NCBI GenBank assembly: GCA_934202005.1
Contig: CAKPXP010000005.1
Span: 1-64,000, forward strand
Source: an uncultured Selenomonas sp.
Lineage (GTDB): Bacteria > Bacillota > Negativicutes > Selenomonadales > Selenomonadaceae
DNA: 64,000 bases
Direction of reading: 5' to 3'
Positions 42,877-51,613 of the stretch are shown piece by piece (the first letter of the stretch is position 1; each line of letters opens with the position of its first letter). Below the pieces are notes generated by a model. It was given only the letters and a program-made list of their open reading frames with translations. It was not told the origin of the DNA and did not search any database. The position numbers were made by a program, and so were the translations under genes.

Positions 42877-43089
42877 TCAGGCGAGCTCGCTGCGCTCAGA
42901 GCTCAGGATGTAGAACTCCTTCACGCCCGTGATTGCCGCGCCGCCGACCGTGATGGCCTTCTTCTCGACCATCTCATCAAGCGCCGTCTGAACCTCGGCC
43001 TTCGTGAGGCCGTCCTTCGGCTCAGCGAGCGAAAACGTCGCCGTCTTCGCGTCGCCGACAGCGAAGACCATTTTCAGAGACTTTGCCAT
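42877..43089 (-). CDS. DUF2922 family protein
   Basis: 70 residues: MAKSLKMVFAVGDAKTATFS and LTKAEVQTALDEMVEKKAIT match the small DUF2922 family of Firmicutes. Function is unknown. AGGAGGAAACGAC precedes the ATG. It is usually paired with a DUF1659 gene, which lies 170 bases upstream here. Confidence 0.88.
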   Translation of the reverse strand: MAKSLKMVFAVGDAKTATFSLAEPKDGLTKAEVQTALDEMVEKKAITVGGAAITGVKEFYILSSERSELA

Positions 43090-43262
43090 GTCGTTTCCTC
43101 CTTTCCTTCCACCTGGCTGCCGTGAGTTTACAGAGGTTGCCCGCGCTTCCATCGCACGCCCCGCGTGCTTCTCATGCGCGCCTCCCGTCTCTTCGCCAGC
43201 CAGCATCTATGATACCCGCCACCCACCGCCGCAGTTTCCTGCGTCCTACGGCATCATCTGCC

Positions 43263-43484
43263 TCACTCCGCGACGATCTCCGCGCTGTCCGTGCGGCCGA
43301 CAGCCGCGACCTCGTAGCGCTGGAGCGCGCCGAGCTTCGTGCCGATGGAGAGGAGATCCTCATCCGCAAGCGCCGGATTCACGTTCGCGATCGTGCGCTG
43401 CGCCGTGCTCATCGTGCCGTCGGCCTTCTGGCCCGTCACGACCTTGAGCACGAGCTTCGTCGCCTGTTCGCTCTTCTTTGCCAT
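43263..43484 (-). CDS. DUF1659 family protein
   Basis: 73 residues from ATG 43484 (AGGAGGTGAGCAGC upstream). KLVLKVVTGQKADGTMSTAQ and RTIANVNPALADEDL match DUF1659. Function is unknown. It is cotranscribed with the DUF2922 gene. Confidence 0.88.
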   Translation of the reverse strand: MAKKSEQATKLVLKVVTGQKADGTMSTAQRTIANVNPALADEDLLSIGTKLGALQRYEVAAVGRTDSAEIVAE

Positions 43485-43626
43485 GCTGCTCACCTCCTTT
43501 CACCCCCAGACATGCCGCGGGCGGGAGGAGATACAACCTCAGAGAAAAATTTTTTGTAACGGCTGGGCTGCGCGATTTTTGGGCACCAGGTGAGGCCCAA
43601 AGAAAAAAGACGGCGAAAAGCCGTCA

Positions 43627-43645
43627 AGAAACCACTGATTAAATG
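43627..43645. repeat. Half copy of the palindromic repeat
   Basis: AGAAACCACTGATTAAATG resembles one terminus of the repeat family, in the gap between DUF1659 and the DnaA-box palindrome. Confidence 0.5.
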
Positions 43646-43694
43646 AGAGAGTTCCATAAGCGATGCGTTATCAGATATCCACGCAAATAGCAAA

Positions 43695-43728
43695 TTATCC
43701 ACAAAGTTGTGCACAACTTTGTGGATAA
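43695..43728. other. Perfect 34-bp palindrome containing two DnaA boxes
   Basis: The left half is TTATCCACAAAGTTGTG and the right half is its exact reverse complement, so consensus DnaA boxes TTATCCACA and TGTGGATAA face each other at the ends. It is intergenic, 11 kb from the dnaA gene. A degenerate box (TATCCACGC) lies about 20 bases to the left. It may titrate or regulate DnaA. Confidence 0.85.
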
Positions 43729-43754
43729 CTCACCATTTTCTGATATGAAATTGA

Positions 43755-44507
43755 TTAGAAAGACACCCGCAGGTATTCCTCCACAGCGTCGCGGATGCTC
43801 ATGTTATTTCTGGAGGCGCTGCCGAGTCTGTTCTTGCCCGCATGTTTTACGGCGCTCGCATAGATGGCGTCCTCGATGGAGTCCGGCGTAAGGTCTTCCC
43901 AGTTCTGCGCCTGATAGCCGCGCCCCTTCACCGTGTTGTCCGGGCGGCCGCCTGTGACCTCGAGCTCCGAGAGGAACTGGATCTGCCGCGTCTTCGGCCG
44001 CACGTAGTAATGCGCGAGGTAGTATTTCTCCGGGTAGGTGTAGGTGCCGTCGCTGCCGTCATTCGGCGCTTCCTGCGTGAGCTTCACCCAGACGTCGAGG
44101 ATGTATTCGTCACCGCTGTGCGGCAGGGGGATCCAGCGGAGATTTCTCGTGTCGAGGTCGTAGCGGTAGCCGTTGTCCGTCAGGATCTGCGCGTACCGCG
44201 CTTTGGGGGCTTTTTTCTTTTTCTCCCGCGGCTTCCTCGTTGTCGCCTGCAAACCGGCGGCCTTCCCATCAGCGCGGCCCGCGAGTGTGCCGGTGGAGGC
44301 GGTCACTGCCTGGGTAGCTGCCTGGTCATCGTCCTGCTGCACGGTGGTCTTTTTGTCTGCCGTACGCGCGGCGGTCTGATTTTCTGTGGTCTGCGCGGCT
44401 GCCACATCATCTGCGGCCTGCGCGGCGGCCGCGTTGCTTGCTGTCTGCGCGGCCGCGTGGGAAAACAGGCAGCTCGCAGCGAGGCACAGTGCTAGAAATC
44501 GTTTCAT
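43755..44507 (-). CDS. Exported protein of unknown function
   Basis: 250 residues. A signal peptide (MKRFLALCLAASCLFSHAAA, cleavage after AAA or AQ) is followed by a low-complexity Ala/Thr/Gln/Asp region to about residue 95 and a basic patch (REKKKKAPKARY). The folded domain (about 100-215: YAQILTDNGYRYDLDTRNLR, YILDVWVKL, KYYLAHYYVRPKTRQIQFL) is not one I can name, though similar periplasmic proteins occur in Negativicutes. GGAGGAGAGG precedes the ATG. It is last in the mnmE-mnmG-rsmG direction. Confidence 0.75.
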   Translation of the reverse strand: MKRFLALCLAASCLFSHAAAQTASNAAAAQAADDVAAAQTTENQTAARTADKKTTVQQDDDQAATQAVTASTGTLAGRADGKAAGLQATTRKPREKKKKAPKARYAQILTDNGYRYDLDTRNLRWIPLPHSGDEYILDVWVKLTQEAPNDGSDGTYTYPEKYYLAHYYVRPKTRQIQFLSELEVTGGRPDNTVKGRGYQAQNWEDLTPDSIEDAIYASAVKHAGKNRLGSASRNNMSIRDAVEEYLRVSF

Positions 44508-44530
44508 TCCCTCTCCTCCTTTGCTCTTCG

Positions 44531-44559
44531 CGGTTCCTCAGGAGTTGCCAAAGGAACCG
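44531..44559 (-). terminator. Weak hairpin between rsmG and the exported-protein gene
   Basis: CGGTTCCT (44531-44538) and AGGAACCG (44552-44559) form an eight-base stem without a T tract. It may only attenuate read-through. The arm sequence echoes the palindromic repeat ends. Confidence 0.35.
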
Positions 44560-44584
44560 TGCTTCTCCGGCCTTCCCCGCCTGC

Positions 44585-45301
44585 TCAGAGCGGCTTCTTC
44601 GCCGGCGTGCCGGCCTTGCGCGGGTAGGCGCGCGGGGTCGGGCGGTCTTTCCTTATCATGAGGACGGCGCGGACGTCGTCGAGGCCGGGCAGGTGAACGG
44701 GGCGCATCTCCTCGATGGCGCCGCCGAGGAGCTTCAGCGCGCGCGCGGCCTCGCGCGCCTCGTCCTGGTACTGCCGCCCCTTGAGCGCGAGGAGATGGCC
44801 GCCCTTTTTCACGAAGGGCAGCGTGTACTCGAGCAGCACGGGCAGGCGGGCGACGGCGCGGCTCACGGCGAGGTCGTAGCGCTCGCGGTGCGCCTGGTCG
44901 CGCGCCGCCTCCTCCGCGCGCGCGTGGATGCAGGCGACGTCCGTGAGGCCGAGCTCTGAGACGACGGTCTCGAGGAATTTCACGCGCTTGCCGAGCGAGT
45001 CCATGAGCGTCAGGCGGATGTCCGGCGCGAAGATCTTGAGCGGCAGGCCCGGAAAGCCCGCGCCTGTGCCCACGTCGATGACGGCGGGCGCGCCGCCAAA
45101 GAGCGCCGCGTCGTAGGCGGTAAGCGAGTCGATGATGTGCTTGACGGCGACCTCGCCCGGCGCCGTGATGGCCGTGAGGTTCATCTTCTCGTTCCACGCG
45201 ATGAGGAGCTCGTAATAGCGCGTGAAGGCCGCGAGCTGCGCCTCGCTGAGCGCGATGCCGGCGGCGGCCGCTGCCGCGCGCAGCGCCTCGGTAAATTCCA
45301 T
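44585..45301 (-). CDS. rsmG: 16S rRNA (guanine527-N7)-methyltransferase
   Basis: 238 residues, usual size. The SAM site VIDVGTGAGFPGLPLKI and the SRAVARLPVLLEYTLPF and LKGRQY segments match RsmG (GidB). ATG 45301 follows AGGAGGAACAGAC; longer in-frame readings are rejected. Encoded after mnmG as in many bacteria. Confidence 0.95.
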   Translation of the reverse strand: MEFTEALRAAAAAAGIALSEAQLAAFTRYYELLIAWNEKMNLTAITAPGEVAVKHIIDSLTAYDAALFGGAPAVIDVGTGAGFPGLPLKIFAPDIRLTLMDSLGKRVKFLETVVSELGLTDVACIHARAEEAARDQAHRERYDLAVSRAVARLPVLLEYTLPFVKKGGHLLALKGRQYQDEAREAARALKLLGGAIEEMRPVHLPGLDDVRAVLMIRKDRPTPRAYPRKAGTPAKKPL

Positions 45302-45467
45302 GTCTGTTCCTCCTCTTTTCCTCTCGTCATCCCCTGCCAGGCGGCGCCACAGAACGCGGCCGGGCGGCGCTGCCCTGCGGTGCCCCGCGCCTGCCGCCAC
45401 TTCTGGCTCCCTGCGCTCTGACGTTCAGGCGGTCGGCGTTTCTATGCTTATCTTTCGCCGCGCGTCT

Positions 45468-47354
45468 TTATTTTCCTGCCTGCCGCCGCTGCTGCTCGAG
45501 CCAGACGAGGAGCACGGAGATGTCGGCGGGCGAGACGCCGCTGATGCGCGACGCCTGGCCGACGCTCTCGGGGCGGATGGCGGCGAGCTTTTCGCGCGCC
45601 TCGTCGCGCAGGCTCGGCACGGCGGCGTAGTCGATGGTGTCCGGCAGGCGCTTCGCCTCGAGGCGTTCCATGCGCGCGACCTGCTCCTGCTGCTTCTTGA
45701 TGTAGCCCTCGTAGCGGCTCTTGATCTCCACCTGCTCGCGCACCTCCGGCGCGAGCTCCGGCAGCTCCGGGAACGCCGCGCGGATCGTCTCGTAGGTCGC
45801 GCCGGGGCGGCGCAGGAGGTCGCAGGCCGTCGCGCGCGTGTGCACGGGGTCGAGCCCGTGCGCCGCGAGCCGCTCGTTCGTCTCGCGGCTCGGCGTGAAC
45901 ACGAGGCCCGTGAGCGCCTGCTCGGCGGCCCCGATTGCGGCCTGCTTTTTCTCGAAGCGCGCCCAGCGCGCGTCGCTGACGAGGCCGATGCGGCGGCCGA
46001 TGGGCGTGAGGCGCGCGTCGGCGTTGTCCTGGCGCAGCAGCAGGCGGTACTCGGCGCGGCTCGTCATCATGCGGTAGGGCTCGTGCGTGCCCTTCGTCAC
46101 GAGGTCGTCGATGAGCACGCCGATGTAGGCCTCCGAGCGCTTTAGGATGACGGGCGGCGCGCCCTTGATATACTGCGCGGCGTTGATGCCCGCGATGATA
46201 CCCTGCGCGGCGGCCTCCTCGTAGCCTGAGGTGCCGTTCGACTGTCCCGCGGAGAAAAAGCCGCGGATCGTCTTGAACTCGAGGCTCGGCCGCAGCTGCG
46301 TCGGGTCGATGCAGTCATACTCGATGGCGTAGCCCGCGCGCATGACATGCGCGTGCTCGAGTCCCGGGATGGTGTGGAGGAACGCGAGCTGCACATCCAT
46401 CGGCATGCTCGTGCTCATGCCCTGCACATAGACCTCGTTCGTGTGCAGGCCCTCGGGCTCGAGGAAGAGCTGGTGGCGCTCCTTGTCGGGGAAACGCAGG
46501 ATCTTCGTCTCGATGGAGGGGCAGTAGCGCGGGCCGACGCCCTTGATGATGCCGTTCGCCATCGGCGCGCGGTCCATGTTGTCGCGCAGGATCTTATGCG
46601 TGCGCTCGTTCGTGTAGGTGAGGTAGCAGGGCACCTGCTCGCGCGTGCGCACATCGCTCATGAAGGAGAAACTCTGCGCCTCCTCGTCGCCCGGCTGCAG
46701 CTCCATCTTCTCATAGTCGAGCGTGCGCGCATCGACGCGCGCCGGCGTGCCGGTCTTGAAGCGCATGAGGCGAACGCCCGCCTCGGCGAGCGAGGCGGAA
46801 AAGCGCATCGCGGGGCGCTGGCCGTTCGGCCCGCCGCTGTACGTGTGCTCGCCGATGATGATGCGCCCGCGCAGGTACGTGCCCGTCGCCATGACGATGG
46901 CGCGCGCGAGATAGACCTCGCCCGTCTCCGTGACGACACCGCGCACGCCCTTTTTGTCCTCCGTGAGCAGGAGGTCAGTGATGAGGATCTGCTTGACGTC
47001 GAGGTGCTCCGTGTTCTCGCACGTCTCCTTCATCGTGAACTGGTAGAGCTTCTTGTCCGCCTGCGCGCGCAGCGCGTGGACGGCCGGGCCCTTGCCCGTG
47101 TTGAGCATGCGGAACTGGATGCAGGTCCTGTCCGCGTTCACGCCCATCTCGCCGCCTAAAGCGTCAACCTCGCGCACGAGGTGGCCTTTCGCCGGGCCGC
47201 CGACGGACGGGTTGCACGGCATGAGCGCGATGTTATCCATCGAGAGCGTCGCGAGCAGCGTCTCGCAGCCGAGCCGCGCGGCCGCGAGCGCCGCCTCGAC
47301 GCCCGCGTGTCCGGCGCCGATGACGATGACGTCATACGTTCCTGCAGTAAACAA
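45468..47354 (-). CDS. mnmG: tRNA uridine-34 carboxymethylaminomethyl modification enzyme MnmG
   Basis: 628 residues. The FAD site [19 protein letters not shown] is at the N-terminus. [16 protein letters not shown] and [27 protein letters not shown] and the C-terminal [11 protein letters not shown] are typical. It works with MnmE on U34 of certain tRNAs. The start is TTG, about ten bases after GGGAGG. Confidence 0.97.
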   Translation of the reverse strand: MFTAGTYDVIVIGAGHAGVEAALAAARLGCETLLATLSMDNIALMPCNPSVGGPAKGHLVREVDALGGEMGVNADRTCIQFRMLNTGKGPAVHALRAQADKKLYQFTMKETCENTEHLDVKQILITDLLLTEDKKGVRGVVTETGEVYLARAIVMATGTYLRGRIIIGEHTYSGGPNGQRPAMRFSASLAEAGVRLMRFKTGTPARVDARTLDYEKMELQPGDEEAQSFSFMSDVRTREQVPCYLTYTNERTHKILRDNMDRAPMANGIIKGVGPRYCPSIETKILRFPDKERHQLFLEPEGLHTNEVYVQGMSTSMPMDVQLAFLHTIPGLEHAHVMRAGYAIEYDCIDPTQLRPSLEFKTIRGFFSAGQSNGTSGYEEAAAQGIIAGINAAQYIKGAPPVILKRSEAYIGVLIDDLVTKGTHEPYRMMTSRAEYRLLLRQDNADARLTPIGRRIGLVSDARWARFEKKQAAIGAAEQALTGLVFTPSRETNERLAAHGLDPVHTRATACDLLRRPGATYETIRAAFPELPELAPEVREQVEIKSRYEGYIKKQQEQVARMERLEAKRLPDTIDYAAVPSLRDEAREKLAAIRPESVGQASRISGVSPADISVLLVWLEQQRRQAGK

Positions 47355-47414
47355 AATGTGATGGCCTCCCTTGCCCAGCGGCCCCTGTGGCCGCTGCCTG
47401 CCGCCTTGCCGCGG

Positions 47415-48815
47415 CTATTTCCCGATGCAGAATTTGCTGAAAATCTCGTCGATGATATCCTCGCCGACCGTCTCGCCCGTGATCTCGCCGAGCTTCTCCC
47501 AGGCGGCGCGCAGGTCGATGGAGATGAAGTCGACGGAGAGCCCCGCGCCGATGGTCTTGAGCGCCGCGCCGAGCTGCGCGTCCGCCGCGCGCAGCTGCGC
47601 CGCCGAGCGCTCGTCGGAGACGAAGCTCCCCTCCTCGAGGCCGCTGCCCGTACCCGCGAAATCGCCGATGGCCGCGGCGAGCGCAGAGAGTCCCCGCTCC
47701 TCGCGCGCAGAGATGGCGAGGATGGTGGGCGCCGCGGCGTCTCCTCCCGCGCATCTCGCGTAGGCCGCGGCGAGCGCCGCGGGCGTCGTCACGGGCGGCA
47801 GATCCGACTTCGTGAGCAGAAGCAGCGCGGGACGCCCCGCGACGAGGGAGAGGATCTCCTCATCCTCCGCAGCGAGCGGCTGCGCGCCGTCGAAGAGCGC
47901 GAGCACGAGCGCCGCGCGCTCGATGCAGCCGCGCGCCTTCTCGACGCCGATGCGCTCCACGACATCGTCCGTCTCGCGGATGCCCGCCGTGTCGATGATA
48001 CGGAGCGGCACGCCGCCGATGTCGGCGTACTCCTCGATGCTGTCGCGCGTCGTGCCCGGGATGTCCGTGACGATGGCGCGCTCCTCGCGCAACAGCGCGT
48101 TCATGAGGCTCGACTTGCCGACGTTCGGCTTGCCGACGATGGCCGTCGGCAGGCCGTCACGGAGGATGCGCCCCGTGTGCGCCGTCGCGAGCAGCGCGCG
48201 GATCTCCTGGCGCAGCTGCGCCACCGCGCGCTCCACCTCATCGATGACGACATCGTCGATCTCATCCTCGGGGAAGTCGATGGCCGCCTCGAGATGCGCG
48301 ATGAGCCCGAGACACTTCTGCCGCATGGCGTGGATCTTCCCGGAGAAATGCCCCGCGAGATGCCCCTCCGCGACGCGCAGCGCGCGATCCGTGCGCGCGC
48401 TCACGATCTCCATGACCGCCTGCGCCTGCGAGAGGTCGAGCCGCCCGGAGAGGAACGCCCGCTTCGTGAACTCGCCGCGCTCCGCGCTGCGCGCGCCCGC
48501 CGCGAGCACGCGGCCGAGCACGCGGCGCAGCACGATACTGCCGCCGTGGCACGAGAGCTCGACAACATCCTCCCGCGTGTAGGAGTGCGGCGCGCGCATG
48601 ACGAGCGCGAGCACCTCGTCGATGGGCGCGCCCTCTTCATCTACGACGTGGCCGTAGAGCACGCGCTGCGTCTCGGCGTCCTTGAGCCTTTTCCCCGACG
48701 CCGCGCGGAACACCGCGTCCGCCACCTCGATGGCGCGCGCGCCGCTGATGCGCAGCATGCCGACGCCCGCCTCGCCGGGCGCCGTCGCGATGGCCGCAAT
48801 CGTATCCGCCTGCAT
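47415..48815 (-). CDS. mnmE: tRNA modification GTPase MnmE
   Basis: 466 residues. N-terminal tetrahydrofolate-binding domain (DTIAAIATAPGEAGVGMLRISG), helical domain and inserted G domain with GKPNVGKSSLMNALL, DIPGTTRD and the C-terminal FCIGK whose Cys is conserved. It is the partner of MnmG encoded next. ATG 48815 follows GGAAAGGATG; the upstream in-frame residues are dropped because they cross the jag terminator. Confidence 0.97.
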   Translation of the reverse strand: MQADTIAAIATAPGEAGVGMLRISGARAIEVADAVFRAASGKRLKDAETQRVLYGHVVDEEGAPIDEVLALVMRAPHSYTREDVVELSCHGGSIVLRRVLGRVLAAGARSAERGEFTKRAFLSGRLDLSQAQAVMEIVSARTDRALRVAEGHLAGHFSGKIHAMRQKCLGLIAHLEAAIDFPEDEIDDVVIDEVERAVAQLRQEIRALLATAHTGRILRDGLPTAIVGKPNVGKSSLMNALLREERAIVTDIPGTTRDSIEEYADIGGVPLRIIDTAGIRETDDVVERIGVEKARGCIERAALVLALFDGAQPLAAEDEEILSLVAGRPALLLLTKSDLPPVTTPAALAAAYARCAGGDAAAPTILAISAREERGLSALAAAIGDFAGTGSGLEEGSFVSDERSAAQLRAADAQLGAALKTIGAGLSVDFISIDLRAAWEKLGEITGETVGEDIIDEIFSKFCIGK

Positions 48816-48885
48816 AGTCTCATCCTTTCCCTGATGTCGAACGAGAGGCCGCCTGACCTCGCGGCCCAGCCTCTCTCCCGGCACG

Positions 48886-48919
48886 AAAAAAGGGCGCTCC
48901 CCAGAGGAGACAGCCCTTT
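48886..48919 (-). terminator. Terminator after jag
   Basis: Minus-strand stem AAGGGC-N2-TCTCC / GGGGA-N2-GCCCTT followed by TTTT, 85 bases past the jag stop and before mnmE. It separates the rpmH-jag operon from mnmEG. Confidence 0.8.
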
Positions 48920-49004
48920 CACAGCAGTCTTTCATCCCCGCGCGGGGATCCTATATACCAAGCTACGAACGCGCTGGCCTGCGCGCCGTCATCCCAGGAC
49001 TCGC

Positions 49005-49763
49005 TTACTCCTCGCCTCGTCCGCGGCGCTCATCGCGCGGCCCCGCGTAGCGGCGGCGGCGCTTCGGCGCGATCACGACGCAGCGGTACGGCTCATCGCC
49101 GTCGCTGTACGTGCTCACGCGGTAGTTGTCCTGCAGCGCCATGTGGATGATCTTGCGCTCGTGCCGGTTCATCGGCTCGAGGCGCACCTCCGCGTGGATG
49201 CGGCACGCCTTCTCCGCGAGATGACCAGCGAGGCGGCGCAGCGTCTCCTCGCGGCGGCTGCGGTAGCCCTCGACGTCGAGGATGACGTGGATGCGCCCCT
49301 CCTCGCAGCCGCGGTTCGCCGCGAGATTCGTGAGATATTGGAGCGCGTCGAGCGTCTGCCCGTGCTTGCCGATGAGGATGCCGAGGCTCTCGCCGCTGAG
49401 GTCATAGACATAGCCCTCGTCCGTCTCCCGTACCGAGAGCGCCACCGTGAGCCCCATGCAGCGGAAGATATCGCGCAGGAACTGCTCCGCGCGCGCGCGC
49501 GGCGTCCCTGCCGCAGGTGCCGTCGACGCAGACGCTGCCGACTGCGCGCCAGCAGGCGCAGCCGCTGCAGCAGCAGGCGTCACGTCCTCCTGCTTCTCCG
49601 TCACGCGCAGGCGCGCCATACGGCCGCCGAACAAGCCGAAAAACCCGCGCGACGGCTGCTCGATCACCTCGTAATCGACCTCGTCCACCGAGCGTCCGAG
49701 CGCGACGAGTGCCTTTTCGAGCGCCTCCTCGACGGTCTTGCCCGTCTCGATGACCGTGCTCAT
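49005..49763 (-). CDS. jag: RNA-binding protein Jag/KhpB (KH and R3H domains)
   Basis: 252 residues. Jag_N domain (1-55, VEEALEKALVALGRSVDEVD, FFGLFGGR), an Ala-rich linker (about 62-90), a KH domain (about 105-180, GILIGKHGQTLDALQYLTN) and an R3H domain (EPMNRHERKIIHMALQD). A basic and acidic tail ends it. It binds RNA and is linked to cell elongation and envelope control in Firmicutes. Its ATG overlaps the yidC stop (ATGA). Confidence 0.95.
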   Translation of the reverse strand: MSTVIETGKTVEEALEKALVALGRSVDEVDYEVIEQPSRGFFGLFGGRMARLRVTEKQEDVTPAAAAAAPAGAQSAASASTAPAAGTPRARAEQFLRDIFRCMGLTVALSVRETDEGYVYDLSGESLGILIGKHGQTLDALQYLTNLAANRGCEEGRIHVILDVEGYRSRREETLRRLAGHLAEKACRIHAEVRLEPMNRHERKIIHMALQDNYRVSTYSDGDEPYRCVVIAPKRRRRYAGPRDERRGRGEE

Positions 49764-50446
49764 GCATCCGCCCCCTTCTTCTTCGCGCCCGGCTTCTCCT
49801 CACCGCGGTACATCCACCACTGCTGCGCGATCTGGCAGAAGTTCATCGCGGCCCAGTAGAGCACGAGGCCCGAGGCGAAGTTCCAGCTCATGAAGCCGAT
49901 GAAGAGCGGCATCACATACGCCATCATCTTCATCTGCGTATTGCTCATATCGGACGTCTGGCGCGTCTGCCAGTACGTCGTCACCGCCGCGATCACGGGC
50001 AGGATATGCGTCGGATCCGGCTCGGACATCGACGGCAGCCAGAGGAACTGCGCCGCCTCCGGCGAAGGATACTGGAAATTGAACAGCGAGTAATACATGC
50101 CCATGAGGATCGGCATCTGGATGAGCAGCGGCAGGCAGCCGGCGAGCGGATTCACGCCGGCGTCCTTGTAGAGCTCGCCGATCTTCTGCTGCATGAGCTG
50201 CGGATTGTCCTTGTACTTCTCCTGGAGCTTCTTCATCTTCGGTGAGAGCTCCTGCATCGCCTTCATCGACTTCACCTGCTTGACCGTCAGCGGGTAGAGG
50301 CACATCTTCACGACGATGGTCAAGAGGATGATGGCAGCGCCGTAGCTGCCGAATCCCGTCAGCGAAGTGAGATTGTAGAGGATCTGCAGCACGAAGGCGA
50401 GAATCTCCTCGATTGGCTGGAAGAGTGTCGAAAAAATACCTGTCAA
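49760..50446 (-). CDS. yidC: Membrane protein insertase YidC
   Basis: 228 residues with five hydrophobic segments and the YidC core (YGAAIILLTIVVKMCLYPLT, KYKDNPQLMQQKIGELYKD, NPLAGCLPLLIQMPILMGMY). It is the short form without the large periplasmic domain of proteobacteria. The membrane insertase acts with or without SecYEG. The start appears to be TTG with a poor ribosome site. Confidence 0.95.
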   Translation of the reverse strand: MTGIFSTLFQPIEEILAFVLQILYNLTSLTGFGSYGAAIILLTIVVKMCLYPLTVKQVKSMKAMQELSPKMKKLQEKYKDNPQLMQQKIGELYKDAGVNPLAGCLPLLIQMPILMGMYYSLFNFQYPSPEAAQFLWLPSMSEPDPTHILPVIAAVTTYWQTRQTSDMSNTQMKMMAYVMPLFIGFMSWNFASGLVLYWAAMNFCQIAQQWWMYRGEEKPGAKKKGADA

Positions 50447-50531
50447 TTCATCACGTCCATTTCCATCTTACGTAGGTTGGTCATCTGCTCCAAACCGCGG
50501 CCGCCCTGAGAACCGGCTCCAGCGGGCGCCC

Positions 50532-50741
50532 TCACGGCACGGGATCGTACCCGCCCGCGTGAAAGGGATGGCAGCGCAGGATGCGGCGCAGCGCGAGCAT
50601 GCCGCCGCGCCGCGCGCCATAGCGCGCAATCGCCGTCATCGCGTAGGCCGAGCACGTCGGCACATAACGGCACGTCGGCGGGAAAAGCGGCGAAATCGCC
50701 GCGCGATAAAAAGAAATCAAAAAGAGAAGCACCTGCTTCAT
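50532..50741 (-). CDS. yidD: Membrane protein insertion efficiency factor YidD
   Basis: 69 residues. [20 protein letters not shown] and [12 protein letters not shown] are the YidD signature. ATG 50741 with GAGGCGGAT upstream; a longer reading has no support. It lies between rnpA and yidC, the standard order. Confidence 0.95.
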   Translation of the reverse strand: MKQVLLFLISFYRAAISPLFPPTCRYVPTCSAYAMTAIARYGARRGGMLALRRILRCHPFHAGGYDPVP

Positions 50742-50835
50742 GCCATCCGCCTCACTCCGATAAGCACGGACGCAGCCAGCACCGTCCCAGTCACCGCGCA
50801 TGCCGCGGCCCGCTCCATCACGGACGCCGCAGACC

Positions 50836-51201
50836 TCAGCGCAGAATCCCGGCCTTGCGGCAGAGCGCGAGATACGCGCGCTCGACCTCCTGGCACTTCG
50901 CCGCAACGGCTGCCTTGCGGCCGACGAGGATCAGCGCCGTGCGCGGCGCGAGCTCCGCCCGGTGCCTTCGGTAGCTCTCGCGCAGCAGCCGCTTCACGCG
51001 GCTCCGGCGCACGGCGCAGCCGAGCTTCTTGCCCGCGGCGAAGCCGACCTCGCCGTAGAGCGGCTTTGGATCGCCCTCATGCATATGAAAAACATAAAGG
51101 ACAAGATACCGGTTCGCATAGGAACGTCCCGCCCGATAGACCCGCTGGAAGCAGGCACTCCTCTTGAGCATCAGCCGCCGCGGCAGCGTGTTCGTGCGCA
51201 T
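50836..51201 (-). CDS. rnpA: Ribonuclease P protein component
   Basis: 121 residues from ATG 51201. [40 protein letters not shown] and LRESYRRHR match RnpA, including the RNR-like basic motif in the form RRSRVKR. An ATG three codons upstream (51210) is also possible; GGGGAG lies 11 bases before one and 2 before the other. It is the protein cofactor for tRNA 5-prime processing. Confidence 0.93.
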   Translation of the reverse strand: MRTNTLPRRLMLKRSACFQRVYRAGRSYANRYLVLYVFHMHEGDPKPLYGEVGFAAGKKLGCAVRRSRVKRLLRESYRRHRAELAPRTALILVGRKAAVAAKCQEVERAYLALCRKAGILR

Positions 51202-51269
51202 CCCCTGCATCTCTCCCCGTTGAAACTTCTGAAACCGCCGCGTTTCGCAGCAGTTCCCCAATATAATGG

Positions 51270-51291
51270 AAAAAGGCCACCTAAGTGACCT
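51270..51291 (-). terminator. Partial terminator between rpmH and rnpA
   Basis: Minus-strand AGGTCAC-TTAG-GTGGCCT followed by TTTT. A short stem likely lets part of the transcription through, raising rpmH over rnpA. Confidence 0.65.
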
Positions 51292-51300
51292 GAACCCATC

Positions 51301-51435
51301 TTATGCGGAAATCTTTTTCCGGCCACGCTGGCGTCTTCTCTTCAGGACGAGACGGCCGCCCTTCGTCTTCATGCGCTCGCGGAAGCCGTGCGTCTTCTTG
51401 CGCCAATGGTTGTTCGGCTGAAATGTCTGCTTCAA
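51301..51435 (-). CDS. rpmH: 50S ribosomal protein L34
   Basis: 44 residues read directly from the sequence: [20 protein letters not shown], then [20 protein letters not shown] and KISA. This is the L34 pattern. The start is TTG after AAGGAGGTGGAAGGA. It is the first gene of the rpmH-rnpA-yidD-yidC-jag operon, behind a strong promoter. Confidence 0.97.
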   Translation of the reverse strand: MKQTFQPNNHWRKKTHGFRERMKTKGGRLVLKRRRQRGRKKISA

Positions 51436-51484
51436 TCCTTCCACCTCCTTTAGTGGCATAGCACTGCCTAGATAGCTATTCTAA

Positions 51485-51514
51485 ATTATAAATCAGCGGG
51501 CAGGAACGTGTCAA
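51485..51514 (-). promoter_or_regulatory. rpmH operon promoter
   Basis: Minus strand TTGACA (51509-51514) and TATAAT (51485-51490), both consensus, 18-base spacing, 50 bases upstream of the rpmH start. Confidence 0.85.
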
Positions 51515-51613
51515 GCGTCCGCCCGCGGAAAAAAGTGGACAATGCCCCGAAAAATCTGCGAAACATGCCGGAGTTCAGAGAAGCGCCGCCTACATCTCCT
51601 GCTTCCCCGGGAC

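Noticed and set aside
43490..43891. Two short ORFs both beginning MHNFVDN, one on each strand
   Set aside because: The identical starts arise from the DnaA-box palindrome, which reads the same on both strands.
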